This document shows, one piece after another, positions 13,401-25,125 of a DNA stretch of 64,000 nucleotides. The stretch's first letter is position 1. The number at the start of each line of letters is the position of its first letter. Under the pieces are notes generated by a model, which ran no database searches, was not told where the DNA came from, and worked only from the letters and a program-made list of their open reading frames with translations. The DNA is from Plecoglossus altivelis (Eukaryota > Chordata > Actinopteri > Osmeriformes > Plecoglossidae): assembly GCA_036571765.1 (NCBI GenBank), contig BROE01000004.1, positions 16,236,643-16,300,642 on the forward strand, written 5' to 3'. Both the position numbers and the translations under genes were made by a program.

Positions 13401-15990
13401 CCCCTACATGGGATGTACCACCTGTACATAAGAATGGCTAGAATGGGCCGGACTGAAGGACAGGACAGAGACACTCATCATGGCTGCACAGGAGCAGGCC
13501 CTGAGCACCAGAGCAATAGAGGCCCAGATCTACCACACCAGACAAGACCCAAGGTGTAGGCTGTGAAGAGGTCCCTGAGACAATCCAGCACATAACTGCA
13601 GAGTGTAAGATGCTGGCAGGGAAATCATTCATGGAGCACCATAACCAGGTGGCTAGTATAGTGTGCAGGAACATTCTGGACTGAAAGCCAGAGAGGGAAA
13701 CACCTCCAAAGGTGGTAAAGAATGACCAAAAGTAAAACAGGTTAATTTAATGTTTTCCCTGTGCCATAATGGGCACAAGGAATCAGAAAGATTTAGTTTT
13801 GTCTGAGTTCAATCAAGCACATACAATCTAAATGTCTCATTGTGGGTGTGCTTGTGTGATCGTCAAATAGTTTTGGGTCATTCTGGCTCCCAAAGACAAC
13901 AAAAGGGTCAATAAACGTACCTGGCTCTGTGCAGTTCTTCTCCACTGTCTCATTATCCAGTGCTGAGGCCATAAGCCTTCTTCCCCAGTGGTGATGGTCA
14001 GCATGCCCCTCCACAAGCATTCCATGGCCTGGAAGATAAGGCAAATGTTTGTTTTAGCCTAATGTGACAGCCACTAAAGAGCTAGGAGACACTAACGTTT
14101 TTTGTTATGCTAACAAATAAGGATGTAATCTACCAAAATATCCAATCGCCTAGATATAACCGATTTAGGCCTTGCACATGGGCTACACAGTCTACATCCA
14201 TTTAAAAGTGAACCAATTACAGCAAATCATGTCAGATAATACATGTATTCTTTATTACACTTTCAACCCTAAAATATTGTCCCATGTTCTATATCTTACT
14301 GTAAATGTAAAAAGAAAATCTTATTGGTGAGAGCCTACTTCCATCCTCACCACAAAGATCACATATATCTGAATAGTATACAGTAGTTGGTGTCCCTTTT
14401 AAAACAATTTATTTCCTACTGATGACCTACAAAACAGAATCCAACTGAATTAAAAGTGCACACGTAAAATTAAGCTAATCATCAAGGTTGGCGTGGCATA
14501 GTTCTCGTTGTAGTTCCCTATCATCCTTGGAGTGAAAGGGCCTTAGGAATTGCATTGAGCTGTGTCAGTACACATGTACCAATTCATATGATAAGACAAT
14601 ATGATAAAAAGAAAGGTTAGCTGTGTCACACGTTCAGAATGCCAAAAAGGGGTGGATACATATTCGTGGTTAAATTGATTAAGTTACACTGTACTGTTAT
14701 ACTTAATTTATTTACAATTCAAATGTAGGTTTAAATGTCTCAAGGGTTTTATGAGGATAATAATAAAAGGGCAGGTGGTCAGTATTGTAAATCAGCCATG
14801 CAAAGCCTTTCAGAAATCCATGTGTATTTCAAAACAGTTTTTAAGAGGGCTTTTTAAATGAGCGTGGAATCAGTTTTTAGGATTTCAAGCAACATTAGAT
14901 TAGAGTATGGGCCCCAAACAGAAGCTGATTCACCATATTTGAATCCTTTATCTTTTTTTGGTATCGATATCAAAGGTTACGGTCAAAAACAGCAGACCCT
15001 AGCTTCAAGGAAAGCCAGGTAATAAAGGGAGGCGATGCTATGCATCCATGTTAAATTATATTTAGGGTAAAACCATGATACATCACAGAATAAGATGGGT
15101 TACTAATTGGGCTGTTAATCAAAACAAATGTTTCTCCTTGAGGTAAAAAGTAAAATTACCCAAAACAGATGGGTCTACCACAACAAGCTAAAGAGAATAA
15201 GAGAGAACCACATCAACGGAAATGTAATCTCTTGATATTCCAATCAACAGAGGTGTGAGATGGACAAGGGAAAGTAATCAATCTGTCTCTTATTGTGCCA
15301 CCAAGAACATACTCCTACTCGAGCATGACCACCTATTTTCCCTTTACACTGTTGAAACTGTCCTGTTCAGACCCCATTCTCTCACTGGCACTGGCACCAT
15401 GACTGCCTTCTTTGCACACACCTGCAAGACCTGGACCATCTCCTACAAATACTTGCTCTATCCACCAGTCTCCCACGTACCTCCTCTGATGACTTCAAAA
15501 GAAGGTGATACTGCACTCTGAAAGCATATCTAAACTATATGTTAAGCATTTAGAAAACATCCATCTGGCTGAAACAACATGGTCCTTTATTTCTCAACAT
15601 TTGCATCAACCACTCTGTATTACATGAATAAAACAGGAGTCAGATAGACATTGACATTGCGGTGAATGGTGCCCTGTCTTAATGGATCAGGAATTCAAAG
15701 TCATATGGAAGGCAGGTCAAGGGCTGTCAAACTTGTGTCCTCACCCATTCAAAATACTCTGCAAAGCAATTGTCTCTGTGCAGATCATACAAACTTGATT
15801 AAAGTGAGTATGCTAAACTTCACTATCTGGTCAACTATCTCCACCAACCAGCCTTTGGAGATCAGAGATTTGCACATATGATATCTTGCGTGACATAAGC
15901 ATCTCCTAGAGTGTTGTATAATATTCATATAAGCCTCTTGTAGTTTACTATAATTTGTACAATATGAGATGGCTAATTATAACTCTATAT

Positions 15991-16021
<31 letters not shown>

Positions 16022-17215
16022 CAGCAATATATAAGTGAGTAAGTGAGCGCTGCCTATGTAATTTGGTCATGTCGCACAAGCATCATGCATGATCAGCCAT
16101 ATAAAAGGTAAAGGTTTGCAGAGCACACCACAAAACAACTGAGAATAGTGCATCAACAGCCTGGCCGCACAAGCATCCTATATTTATTTCCCAAATGATT
16201 GTCCATTGCGTAATTGTATCTCTCGACCATGCGGATCCTGAAGCATGATGCTAGAGTGATTAAGGTGATCCAGTGTGCAATGGTGTGTGAAGCCCTGGGC
16301 AAGATGCGATGATGCCAGCATTAGCCCACTACGAGCCTACGCTCCAAAATAATTGTGAGACTGATGAGCCTGGCACAAGGGCATTTTCCATTCAACGCTC
16401 ACACCAATGCGGCCAGCAAAATATTCTACTTATGTCCATAGTCTACGGCAATTAGAAATGGTATGTCGGTGTCCGAGGAGTGCACGACAGAGCCACCGTG
16501 CTTGCTAAAATTAAAAACGTGTCGCTGCCGCCGCGCACACTGCGGCATACAGACAGATCGACGCATACTGGGTTACAACATGCAGAGAAAATATTATTCA
16601 GTGACCTATATTACGGTGCAGATTACAATAAACGGTAGCCTTTCTGAGTTTGTTTTAAGAAACTGGACAATCTGCAACACTAATTGCCTGTTCACAACAC
16701 TGATCTCAAGTAAGCAAACACTTTCAGGGAAGCACACCTTACGACAGCCTATAGCTCATACTACATTCATTTAGCGTTCGATCAATACTGATTCACTTGC
16801 ATTAGTCCACAGCCTATCTTGTTGAAGCGCTTGAATCTCAGGAAACGAACATGCAAGTTCAAGTTGCAAGGTTCAAACAATAATAAGCTACCATGTCCTT
16901 GAACATGTGTCTGAGTTCACAATTTCTTCGATGTGCAATCAATGATAATGATAGTGGGGCTGGTTTGGGGGTACACGATTACACTGCAGAATTCTCCGCT
17001 TTTTTGAAGTGTCCTCCATGCCCAGCGTTCATCAGCAGTTTCACCGGCTAACACTCACCTGTCTTTGTCAGCAGTGATGACATACTCCATGCCACAAATA
17101 GGACACTGCAGATAAAAAACATTTGCACAACAAGCATCTCACGCCTCTTGCGAACTTTGAAAATTTTTGCAATAATCGTTTTTTTCGAGACACTTATATT
17201 CTCGTCCTGAGCCAT
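85..17215 (-). CDS. slc24a4: slc24a4, K+-dependent Na+/Ca2+ exchanger 4 (NCKX4), 5' part; 3' part is off the left edge
   Basis: Membrane exchanger that extrudes Ca2+ and K+ in return for Na+. Coding exons read on the minus strand: 17215-17059, 14028-13921, 6945-6869, 6101-6027, 5910-5826, 5739-5636, 5415-5341, 5017-4992, 4868-4815, 4079-3928, 254-85. They sum to 1083 nt, 361 codons, in frame at every join with GT-AG sites. Start: ATG at 17215 in context ACCATGG. Residues 27-43 form a hydrophobic signal-anchor; N78ET and N84CT are glycosylation sequons. The first alpha repeat is intact (GATFMAAGSSAPELF near residue 149, then GTIVGSAVFNI). The cytosolic loop begins near residue 255 and includes VVMVDEI and FPEAGLRIM. 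Family members are about 600 aa, so the second alpha repeat lies outside the window. NCKX3 is the nearest alternative: exons 8-9 look NCKX3-like, but the KRREML N-terminus and the cpsf2 neighbour favour NCKX4. Confidence 0.93.
1069..1450 (+). mobile_element. Tc1-like transposon fragment A (3' part)
   Basis: Degenerate 3' part of a fish Tc1-like transposase: GGACTGGCCCACACAGAGCC and the stretch around TGGATTTAGAATGGGAGGTC match the family end. All frames are broken. It sits in slc24a4 intron 10, sense opposite to the gene. Confidence 0.7.
1465..1493 (+). repeat. (GT)n microsatellite
   Basis: Uninterrupted GT dinucleotides between Tc1 fragments A and B. Confidence 0.95.
1505..2195 (+). mobile_element. 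Tc1-like transposon fragment B (different family)
   Basis: Opens with TATGGTCACTGACAGGTGAA and runs through recognisable but decayed transposase DNA (CACAGACCAATCAGGTTGCC; GGTGCACTATGGGAAGAAGG), ending near GTGGCGTCTTT. Several stops and deletions; dead. Confidence 0.65.
2230..2812 (+). mobile_element. Tc1-like transposon fragment C (transposase C-terminus and 3' end)
   Basis: Encodes GKMNVTKYRDIL and the DDE-region block FQQDNDPKHTAKIKKEW (about 2246-2395). A frameshift then follows, with relics of the last transposase segment and an end like CCGCACCCACTGTA. Only the C-terminal part survives. Confidence 0.8.
3111..3545 (+). mobile_element. L2-type LINE, 3' terminal fragment
   Basis: Two overlapping frames carry the decayed C-terminus typical of fish L2-like elements (FSVAVPKLWNSIPLPVR, then FKSRLKTHLFSLAF). 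A 3' tail follows (TGCGCTACATAAATAAATTG), as in this group. It is 5'-truncated, as is usual for LINE insertions. Confidence 0.75.
10668..11916 (+). mobile_element. Tc1-like transposon D, nearly full length but internally deleted
   Basis: The left end (TTCGGGAAGTATTCAAAGAA) and right end (AAAGCGCTGTGAATCCTTCA then TGGATGCACTG) are inverted copies of one family terminus, ending next to TA. Between them are the N-terminal transposase region (GAACTACCAGGACTCTTCCA, GCCAAACTGAGCAATCGGGG) and C-terminal remnants, with internal deletions and stops. It lies in slc24a4 intron 2. Confidence 0.8.
12999..13095 (+). mobile_element. L2-like LINE 3' tail fragment
   Basis: The end reads TGAAATGCACTACATAAATA followed by ATGTTTGACTTGAT, the common fish L2 tail. 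Confidence 0.5.
13368..13735 (+). mobile_element. Non-LTR retrotransposon C-terminal fragment (CCHC-like region)
   Basis: In shifting frames it encodes AAQEQALSTRAIEAQIYH, RQDPRCRL, then VPETIQHITAECKML and HHNQVASIVCRN: a CxxC/HxxxC-type region near the end of some non-LTR polyproteins. One stop/frameshift divides it. The clade was not determined. Confidence 0.6.
13737..13907 (-). mobile_element. piggyBac-like MITE, copy 1
   Basis: Its minus strand matches copy 3 (47922) closely: CCAGAATGACCCAAAACTA, GCACACCCACAATG, ATTGTATGTGCTTGATTGAA, CAAAACTAAATCTTTCTGAT. The edge near 13907 lies 13 nt from the end of slc24a4 exon 2. The far end is degenerate. Confidence 0.7.
14029..17058 (-). other. 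slc24a4 intron 1
   Basis: Contains the AT microsatellite. The part at 16080-16450 is less AT-rich and lacks repeats I recognise, so it could hold regulatory DNA next to the promoter, but nothing specific supports that. Confidence 0.5.
15995..16021 (+). repeat. (AT)n microsatellite
   Basis: About 13 AT repeats in slc24a4 intron 1. Confidence 0.9.
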
Positions 17216-20200
17216 GGTTGCAGGTCGGCAAACTGCGACTTTGTGTTCTTGCGTCGCTGTGGACAGAGAAGACAAGAAGGAATTGCCCCGTTTCGTCGCT
17301 CACACCAAACAGACACGGAACGCGGTCCTCATTTCATGTGCCTGGACGCAGATGGGAAGTAGTGGAGCGGACAGTTTGCATATGCCGCCCAGACAATTCT
17401 GCACAGCTGTTGGATTTCGAGAACAGCGTGTGAAAATTCCGTGCGACGACAAGCAATGAAAGGCACGGCAATACCGAGGTCTCCAATCAATCCGGCATTA
17501 TTATTAGCAATCTTAGAATCAACTATCAGGTTTCCATTGCATTTTCGAAATATATTTTAGAAAAGATATATCCTAAGTATGTTGTTCCCATTGAGTATTA
17601 CAACAGCATGTGGACATTTACCCGGTAGCCTTGCAATTGAGTGCAACCAATCTGATTTCACCAATTGTCCCATTAGTGTTGCAAAGTCATGTTACTGTTG
17701 TGCCCCTCCCACTACTTCAAAATTCGGTGTAGCCCTAGGCGCATAAATATATAATCAAGATCTCTTACTGCAAAGTGCAGTCCTGGTAGCTTAATCTATA
17801 GCCCAATTTACATATAGCCCACATGATAACGGCAACTTTCCGAGGGTGTAATGCGCAGGCACGTAATAGTTGCTGCAATAGGTCATTCTCAGTCTCATCT
17901 TGTTATAACTGTAACTGGAGGGCCACCTTGAACTCCAGACATGTAAGCTACATAAAATCGATTGGCGATTGTTGGCTGGTTAATTTTGAGATTGAATGTA
18001 GATTGATGATGATGGTCACATTTTAAAGATAAGACCATTCACAAGCAGCCACAAGGCAGACTAAAACAAATAGGCTACTCCATCTGAAATGTAATGTCAT
18101 ATTTCCCTGGACTCAGAGTCTCATGTAATAACCACAAAGTTGTAGTAGTAGAATGCCTCTTTAGAGGCAATTTATGTACAGAACATTTAGACACATTAAA
18201 GCACATGAAAGTAAAACAACAATATAATCAACAGCAAATATAAGATAGGATGTATAGGATAAATATCTGCAAGCAGATAGATTGAATATTGGTTTTACGA
18301 AACCATAACCAGCGTTCTTTCACTGATAACCCTAAGGTTCTGAACAAATTGCTTTCTGCTTGACTCCACAGCGGGATACACATTACACATTCGCTCTATG
18401 GTTGGACTAAGAAAACCAAACATCTAATATCAAGATAACTGTTTCATTAGTGGCGAATTCAAAGCCTACATATTTTTTTCTTTTTCATCATAGTGTTTTA
18501 TATAAGTAACAATAAAGACAATTCCACACAGTTACACATGTACATTTGGAAAAGTTGCTTGTCACATGCTAGTTTGTAATTACAGGTAGCTTGATTTAAA
18601 TGTTCATGTAGACCTCACATTAATTTAATAGTTAAAATATGCAAATATATAGTTTTACCAATTCAACTTGATTGAGCGTGTGTGGGGTAATGTTGCATGT
18701 GACAACCCTTGCTGGTCACCAGATATCCATCATTTTCTGTGAACTGTTGTTATACATATATACTGTATATATATATAAGGAAATGACACTTTGCAACAAT
18801 GTAAAGTAGTGAGTGTACAGCTTGTAAACCTGAAAATGTCTAAATATGGCCCAAAGTGTCATGTATTGTATATTGTAAAGTATTTTAAGGTGCCTTTGAT
18901 CTATAATTCCGTGTGGGTCTAAGCCCAAACAATTTTAATACATTTACATCTGTAAATAAACTCACCACCATCCCAGCTCTCTCCTGATTAAAATAAGTTT
19001 ATCTTCGTCTCATCAGACCACAATAAATGGTTTCAGTAATCCATGTCCTCTTGTCTTCAGCAAACTGTTTGCAGGCTTTCTTGTGCATTATCTTTAGAGG
19101 AGGCTGCCATCTGGGATGACAGCCACACAGACCAATTTGATGCAGTTTGTGGCGTATGGGTGACAGGGTGACCTTCCACCCCTGTAACCTCTGCAGCAAT
19201 GGGGTGCACTCTTGAGTCTATTTGCCAAAGCTACCCTCTGGATAGGATGCTGAGCATGTGCACCCAACCTCTTTGGTTGATCCTGGCGAGGCCTGTTCTG
19301 AGTGGAACCTGTCCGGTTAAACTGTTGTATGGTCTGGGCCATTGTGGTGCAGCTCAGTTTCAGGGACTTCTCAGGGCAATCTCATAGCCTATGCCATCTT
19401 TATGTAGTGTAACGATTTTCCTCAGTTCCTCAGACAGTTCTTTGTCATGAGGTGCCATGTTGATCTTCCAGTGACCAGTATGAGTGTGTGAGCTATGAAA
19501 CCAAATATAAAACACCTGCTCCTCATTGACACCTGACACCTTGAAACAGCAATGAGTTTAGAAAATGGCTAACTGGCCCGATTTGATCACTTAGGGGGCT
19601 GTACTCACTTTTGTTGTCAGCATTTTAGATATTAATGGCTGTGTGTTGAGTTATTTTTAGGGGACAACAAATTTACTTTGCTGCTGTGTGCAGAAGCAAC
19701 CCTTACAAACCAGTTATATATAGTTATATTAAAAAACTACATTCGTATTGTTGAACTTTTTACAGTTGGTCCTTTTAAAATACATTTTATAATACACTAT
19801 AAAATACACAATATACACTTGAGTGCCACCTATGTGACACACAAATTACTAATCACATATACCTATTTCATGAGGGTTCGAATGGCTCTGAACCCAAGAG
19901 GCTGCAGAGCTGATGTAAGATTGTTCTGGGCACACAGGTCACCTCTACTGCCAACATGACTGGCAGGAGTACTGCCTGCTGCAGCCATGCACCAATCCAC
20001 AGGGAAAGTTGACAGGGTCCAAACAGCTTTCCATCCACCTTCACTCACTGCTGCTCACTTCGGAACAGGAAGGAGGTTGTGTGGATAAGAGTGTCAAAAC
20101 ACTGACATCACAGACATGGGCAAGGTGTACCCAAACTACAGTCTTGTTATGTGGAGTTCAAATCAACCACAAATGGGCTTTGTGGTCTTCAAGAGGATGA

Positions 20201-23200
20201 CACGCCACTGATGTTTTCTCAGGGCCTAAATGTGCTTATAAGGGTGGAATAAGTATTTGTCATTAGTGAGATTTTTTAATCAGGCACAGGTCTAGTCTTC
20301 ATCCCTCAGATTGGGTTTCGAGCCTACACACAAATGCACATCAACATGTGTGACCCACACCCATGCCAAGTCATTAATCCCTCTAGGCCGGAGTCCACAC
20401 AGCAGGCAGGCAGTCGGGGAGCAGTGCCAAGGCCTGCTTACATGCTTTATCCACTGCTCTACACTCTCCCTCCCTGGTGAGCTCCAACAAACACACAGAC
20501 ACTACCTCTGCTGCCTTCTGCAGGCCCAGTACATGGCCTAGTACATCGCCCCTGACTTGATGTACTGTAGAGCTGTTTATGTGTGTGTACAGTTGTAGTT
20601 ATGGCCCTGATATGAGGTACGAAAGAGAAAGACATTGGGCTTACTAGTATAATATAGAGAGATTTCTAAATACACTAACAGTTAAACAAGATTGTGCTTG
20701 CAGGGAATAAATGTCAAGTATTTGTCATGTCCTTGCACAGCAATGACAAGACAAGTATGTTAACAATGGACTGTGACATACTGAACAATTGGTGTTCAAT
20801 CTACCAATCTAACAGATATGTTAGATTCATATAGGTTATTATTGTGATGATTCATGTGCATTATTCACAATTCACATTTATTTGTGCATTTGCAGTAATA
20901 GTCTGACACAAGTTATTTCTAACATAAATTAATTTGCAAGTAGCAGAGGTGGGGAGGTTACAATATTCTGATGTGCTTTTTTTTGTAAGAGGATAATGTT
21001 TAGTAGCTGGGTAGGCTGAGATTGAGTATCATCCATAACAGTGGTTAGGTCTATACCATGAACAACGCTAGCCAGTTACAAGTAGCACACGCTTTAGTCT
21101 TGTTGGAGGGAAGGCTAGGTCAAGCTGATAGGGGAAGTCTGACACCTTGCAATAATGCAGTGCTGGCATTGTAACTAATATTTTGTTAATTGTTTGGAGT
21201 GGGTGAAGGAGACTGGTGGAGAGGGAAGGTTGTCTCCAGTTTTGTGTCACTTCATTTTAGTGGCTGGGTTAACAAATACAAATAATTCTGGATTTTGAGC
21301 AAGGTGCTCATGCGGTCATGCGTCTTGTGGGGCCTGGTGAATTGGCTCCCCGCAAACATCCCTAGTGAACTATAGAAATAAAGACACGAAATAGTGGCAG
21401 TAACACAGTTTTGTTTTTATGCTTCCCAGGGTGTGAAGAGTAAACAGTGGACAGAGAAGCAGCATAGGGATTAATATATGAATTCTTAAGCCAAACACCA
21501 TCCGTTCTGACTGAAATAATATGCAATACCAAGCTACACAATAAATATCATAGTAATTATTACAAGATAAATCACCTGAGCATAACAGTACCTAGACTTC
21601 AAAACTAAAATGTCCTTTTGTATTTTTTTTAAATACAATTGCTGAACGTATTAATCTTTTAACCATTCAATTTTTACACTCATCGAAATATCAAGTGGTT
21701 TCCTCAAGCACAATGACAAAGACTTTTTGATGATTTTATTTATCTATACAAAAGCTTCATAAGTTGAGTAAAGTGATTAGTGCAAGTGCGTAGGTCCCAC
21801 TTCTGTACAATTATCATGCTATTGCAATCACTCTGGTCCTGGAATAAAGAGGATTAAGAGAGAGAAACTATAACTGAGACAGGGTTGTGCGTTTGTAAAA
21901 AGCATCACATAAATAACTTTATCCTTCCTCTGTCTGCTGAGCATAAAAGAAGGGCAGGCAAGGAAAAGTTATGTTGCTGCAGGTCAACATAGAATGCCAC
22001 TAATACAAACCAAAAATGTTATTCTTGAAAGAGGTGAAGCCCATTTATACTGGGAAGATAACATTACAGTTGCAAAGGAAGGATTCAAGACACATTTCTG
22101 CTCAACTCAATATTTAGGACACATAAAAGTACACAGCCCTACTCAAATACATCTATTTGTAGGGGGTCTCTAGAATACATTATGGAATTTCCGTACCTCT
22201 GAAAGTTGTCTTATAGTTACAAGACAAGTGATTTGATGTTGTTCCCACTTCAGAGGCTGTGTACGTGTAAGTAGTAGCCAAGTTAGGTTTATACTGAATC
22301 TGAATACTGTCATTGTATCGTGATAAAACAGTTTGAGAAAACATATTCACACGCAATTGTATCAATCCTTTATGGCAGCTCTCAAGGTACTGCACATATA
22401 TATGTCAGTCAACTGTCATTTTTACTGTATCAAATAGAACAAACACCAGGATAGACAGGTCCCATTCTTCTGATTCCAGTGGTAATTATCTGACATCCAA
22501 ATGATCTGAAAGCTATTTGCTATGGGGCGACTGCTGCTGGATGTGCTACTACACATCCAGGTAGAACTCAGAAAATAAATGGCTAATTGCAGTGATTGAA
22601 TTTGCTCTGCACAAAAATGGGTGTCCTCAGGTTCCTCCAAGTCAAACACGAACTCAATCTGGGGTAGATGTTTAGTCACGTTGCCAACCAAGCATCTGTC
22701 CATGAATGCATGTTATATATAACAAAAACATTGATTGCTAGGTAAACATGGTAGCAACTGTGCTATTATTATTATATATTGTTATTATGCAGCAAGTGTC
22801 TTTGTGGGTTTTAGCTTGTGGATATGGCCTTGTTGTGGGCCAGTGTGAAGAGAAGGTTGCATAAGAGGTGATCCTCTGTAATGGTGTAATTTAGAGTGGG
22901 TATGCTCACCCAGCCATCCAACCCAGCACCCCTTCTACGTGAGTCTTGTGAGTGGGTGTCCCCTACTGAAGGCTGTTACCAGTGAAAGACCCTGGCACTA
23001 GGAGATTACCCAAGTCCACTGATGGGATAATGACAGGAATAGATAGAAAATGGAAATGAGAGACAGATTTGGGGAGTTTTGTTTTAGAGACAGTATTGCA
23101 GAGAGAGAACAAGAGATAAAGTGTGGGAGAGACAGAGAGAAAGATACATGTACAGACTGGTCCCTTCTCTGTCGTCCTACTCACATAGAGGTGTTTCCAC

Positions 23201-24475
23201 ACCTACACAAAACGTCATACTCTCCCAGACTCAATCAACATAAGCTAACCTCTGAATTGTAGTGTGGTTTCGTGACAGGAATCTTTGGTTAAAGATTATT
23301 TTATTTCATAGAAGACCACTCCTACACTCTCACAATCCTCCTACATATTACAATATTACATTATGGCACTAGAGTACTTTCCTTACAGAGCAACGAAGCA
23401 TCCAATATCAACCTCTGAAGCTACATTTTTCTAATGGGTTTAGGAGAGGGAGCAAAAATGCATAAACTTAACTAATATTTTGATCATTGTTTGGAACTGG
23501 TAATGGGGCAATGGAAAGTACAGGTCTTTTACCTTCCTCCAGAGGGCAGAGTAAGACCTCAGAGCCCCAGGACGAATCAGTGGCATAGACAGGCTTAGCT
23601 GCTTGTTACATTAAAACAGGGGCTTCTGTGACAGAGTCAGCATTATGAAAGCTAAGAGGATTAGTTGATGGACATTTCTGGCGTTCTTGGTCAATTATCA
23701 AAATGAAATGCGGTGACTGGGCAGGACTGGCACACGCTCTGCCAGTGAAGAGCCACTCCTCTCACGGCCTATCAGAGAAGGGGTTACTGAAGTTCACCCA
23801 CAGGAAAAAAAGAAAGCTTCATTGGAGTATTTCAGACATCTAAGTTTTTTTTGTTTGTGCCATGGATTAAAAAGGGCATTTACATTTTAATGTTTCTAAA
23901 GTGCAAAACTGTATGTTATGCAACTATAAAACTGTCTTGCCTGTATGTCAGCCAGTCATCCGTACTCATGTGCGAGCCGTTCAACCACGGCCCAAGTGTG
24001 TGCCTGCCACGATCTTACCAGTCCAGTCAGTCAATTTGTGTGCTTGGTTGTGTGTGTGGAGGATTTTGTTTTGGGTCTAGCCATGGCAGACGATACACAG
24101 CTGGCCAAGTGGGCCCGCCCCAAGGATTTATATAACACTGCAAAATGAGCTGAGACAATATGACAACACTGCTACAGTAGACGTAAACAAGTAGAAAAAG
24201 CCAGAACCTCCTCTACCACAGAACCACCTCATTACAGTCTACATGTCCTTTCAACAAAGTTTGGACAGTCATTGCAATGATACATTTAGATTTTAGTGTC
24301 ACAAGAAGACAACTAAACCTAATCTAACCTGACCTACTTTTCCACAAACTGGGAGAAAACTGCCACAATTATTCCCCAGATTTAAGGGTGTCAGTTGGGT
24401 ATCAATTGGGCAGAAGCAGCTAAAACATCTCCAACTGGTGCTACCACACAAAGGTCAGTGCCAAAAAACAATAAG
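17216..24475. other. Intergenic, slc24a4 5' flank to cpsf2 3' flank
   Basis: 17216-17450 is relatively GC-rich and probably carries the slc24a4 promoter and 5'UTR. Apart from Tc1 E (18761-19678), I see no exon, RNA gene or nameable repeat. Open frames such as 22422-22703 (minus) lack coding features. Confidence 0.5.
18761..19678 (-). mobile_element. Tc1-like transposon E with long inverted ends
   Basis: On the minus strand, transposase pieces read IQQFNRTGSTQNRPRQDQPK, LHQIGLCGCHP, HKKACKQFAEDK: an N-terminal helix-turn-helix region and the start of the catalytic part. 18778-18830 is a terminal repeat of the same family in inverse orientation. The catalytic half is lost and stops are present. 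Confidence 0.75.
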
Positions 24476-24483
24476 CTTTAGCA

Positions 24484-24665
24484 CAGGGGTCACCAACTTC
24501 AGTCTTGGAGGGCTACCATCCAGACAGTTTTCATTAAACCTCAATTTAGCACACCTGATTCCACCAATAATCTGGATGATGATCTGAATGAGAATACATT
24601 ATGTGCCAATGGAAGTGAAATCCTACAGGATGGTAGCCCTCCAGGACCGGAGTTGGTGACTCCTG
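24484..24665. mobile_element. 182-bp hAT-like MITE with target-site duplication
   Basis: Terminal inverted repeats CAGGGGTCACCAACTTCAGT and (reverse) CAGGAGTCACCAACTCCGGT, with inner arms around GGAGGGCTACCATCC. Flanks CTTTAGCA (24476-24483) and CTTTAGGA (24666-24673) agree at 7 of 8 bases, as for a hAT duplication. Confidence 0.75.
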
Positions 24666-24762
24666 CTTTAGGAGAATGATACAGTACACGAACAGTACTT
24701 CTAAATTGAGGATTACAATCCCCTTGGAACATAATTATTAAAATAATTATGATTTTGAACAT

Positions 24763-24768
24763 TTTAAT
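24763..24768 (-). terminator. Candidate cpsf2 poly(A) signal ATTAAA
   Basis: It reads ATTAAA on the minus strand, about 360 nt beyond the cpsf2 stop codon. No AATAAA was seen between it and the stop. A 182-bp hAT-like element begins about 100 bp further downstream. Confidence 0.35.
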
Positions 24769-25125
24769 GACAAATGTAACAGAGGAACAGTGATCCACAG
24801 TCATCTGGTTACGTCAGTTTTGGCCAGCCTGAACCGGAACATAGCCGGGCTTAGAGACATCCTCACACTATGAGGTGATTCAGGGATAGCATCTGTCTCT
24901 TACTTCAGGTGAGTAAACTCACTATAAAAATACACGGTAAACTGGAAAAAAAATAGCTTGATCCACAGTGTGGTTGGATGTGGAAACAGCTGGAGATGCC
25001 TGGGGGGTTCCAGGTAGCCCAAGTAGTACACTGTGGTCCTCTTGTTAAAATCCTCCGGAATGTCTCTGTAGGATAACAGCAACCAATGCTGCTGTCTCTC
25101 ACTACCAGTGGTGTCTGCTGTTCCC

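Larger units (their letters stand above)
6946..13920 (-). other. slc24a4 intron 2 (about 7 kb)
   Basis: Outside the Tc1 D copy, LINE pieces and MITE copy 1, the stretch 6946-10660 and 11917-12998 shows no gene, RNA or repeat that I can name. Confidence 0.6.

Noticed and set aside
18716..18928. 70-codon minus-strand frame
   Set aside because: Lies across AT-rich DNA and a transposon terminus, with no coding character.
19870..19890. tRNA B-box-like GGTTCGAATGG
   Set aside because: No matching A box, anticodon arm or acceptor stem around it.
22422..22703. 93-codon minus-strand frame
   Set aside because: Not near any gene structure; low-information composition and no splice sites that would link it to slc24a4 or cpsf2.
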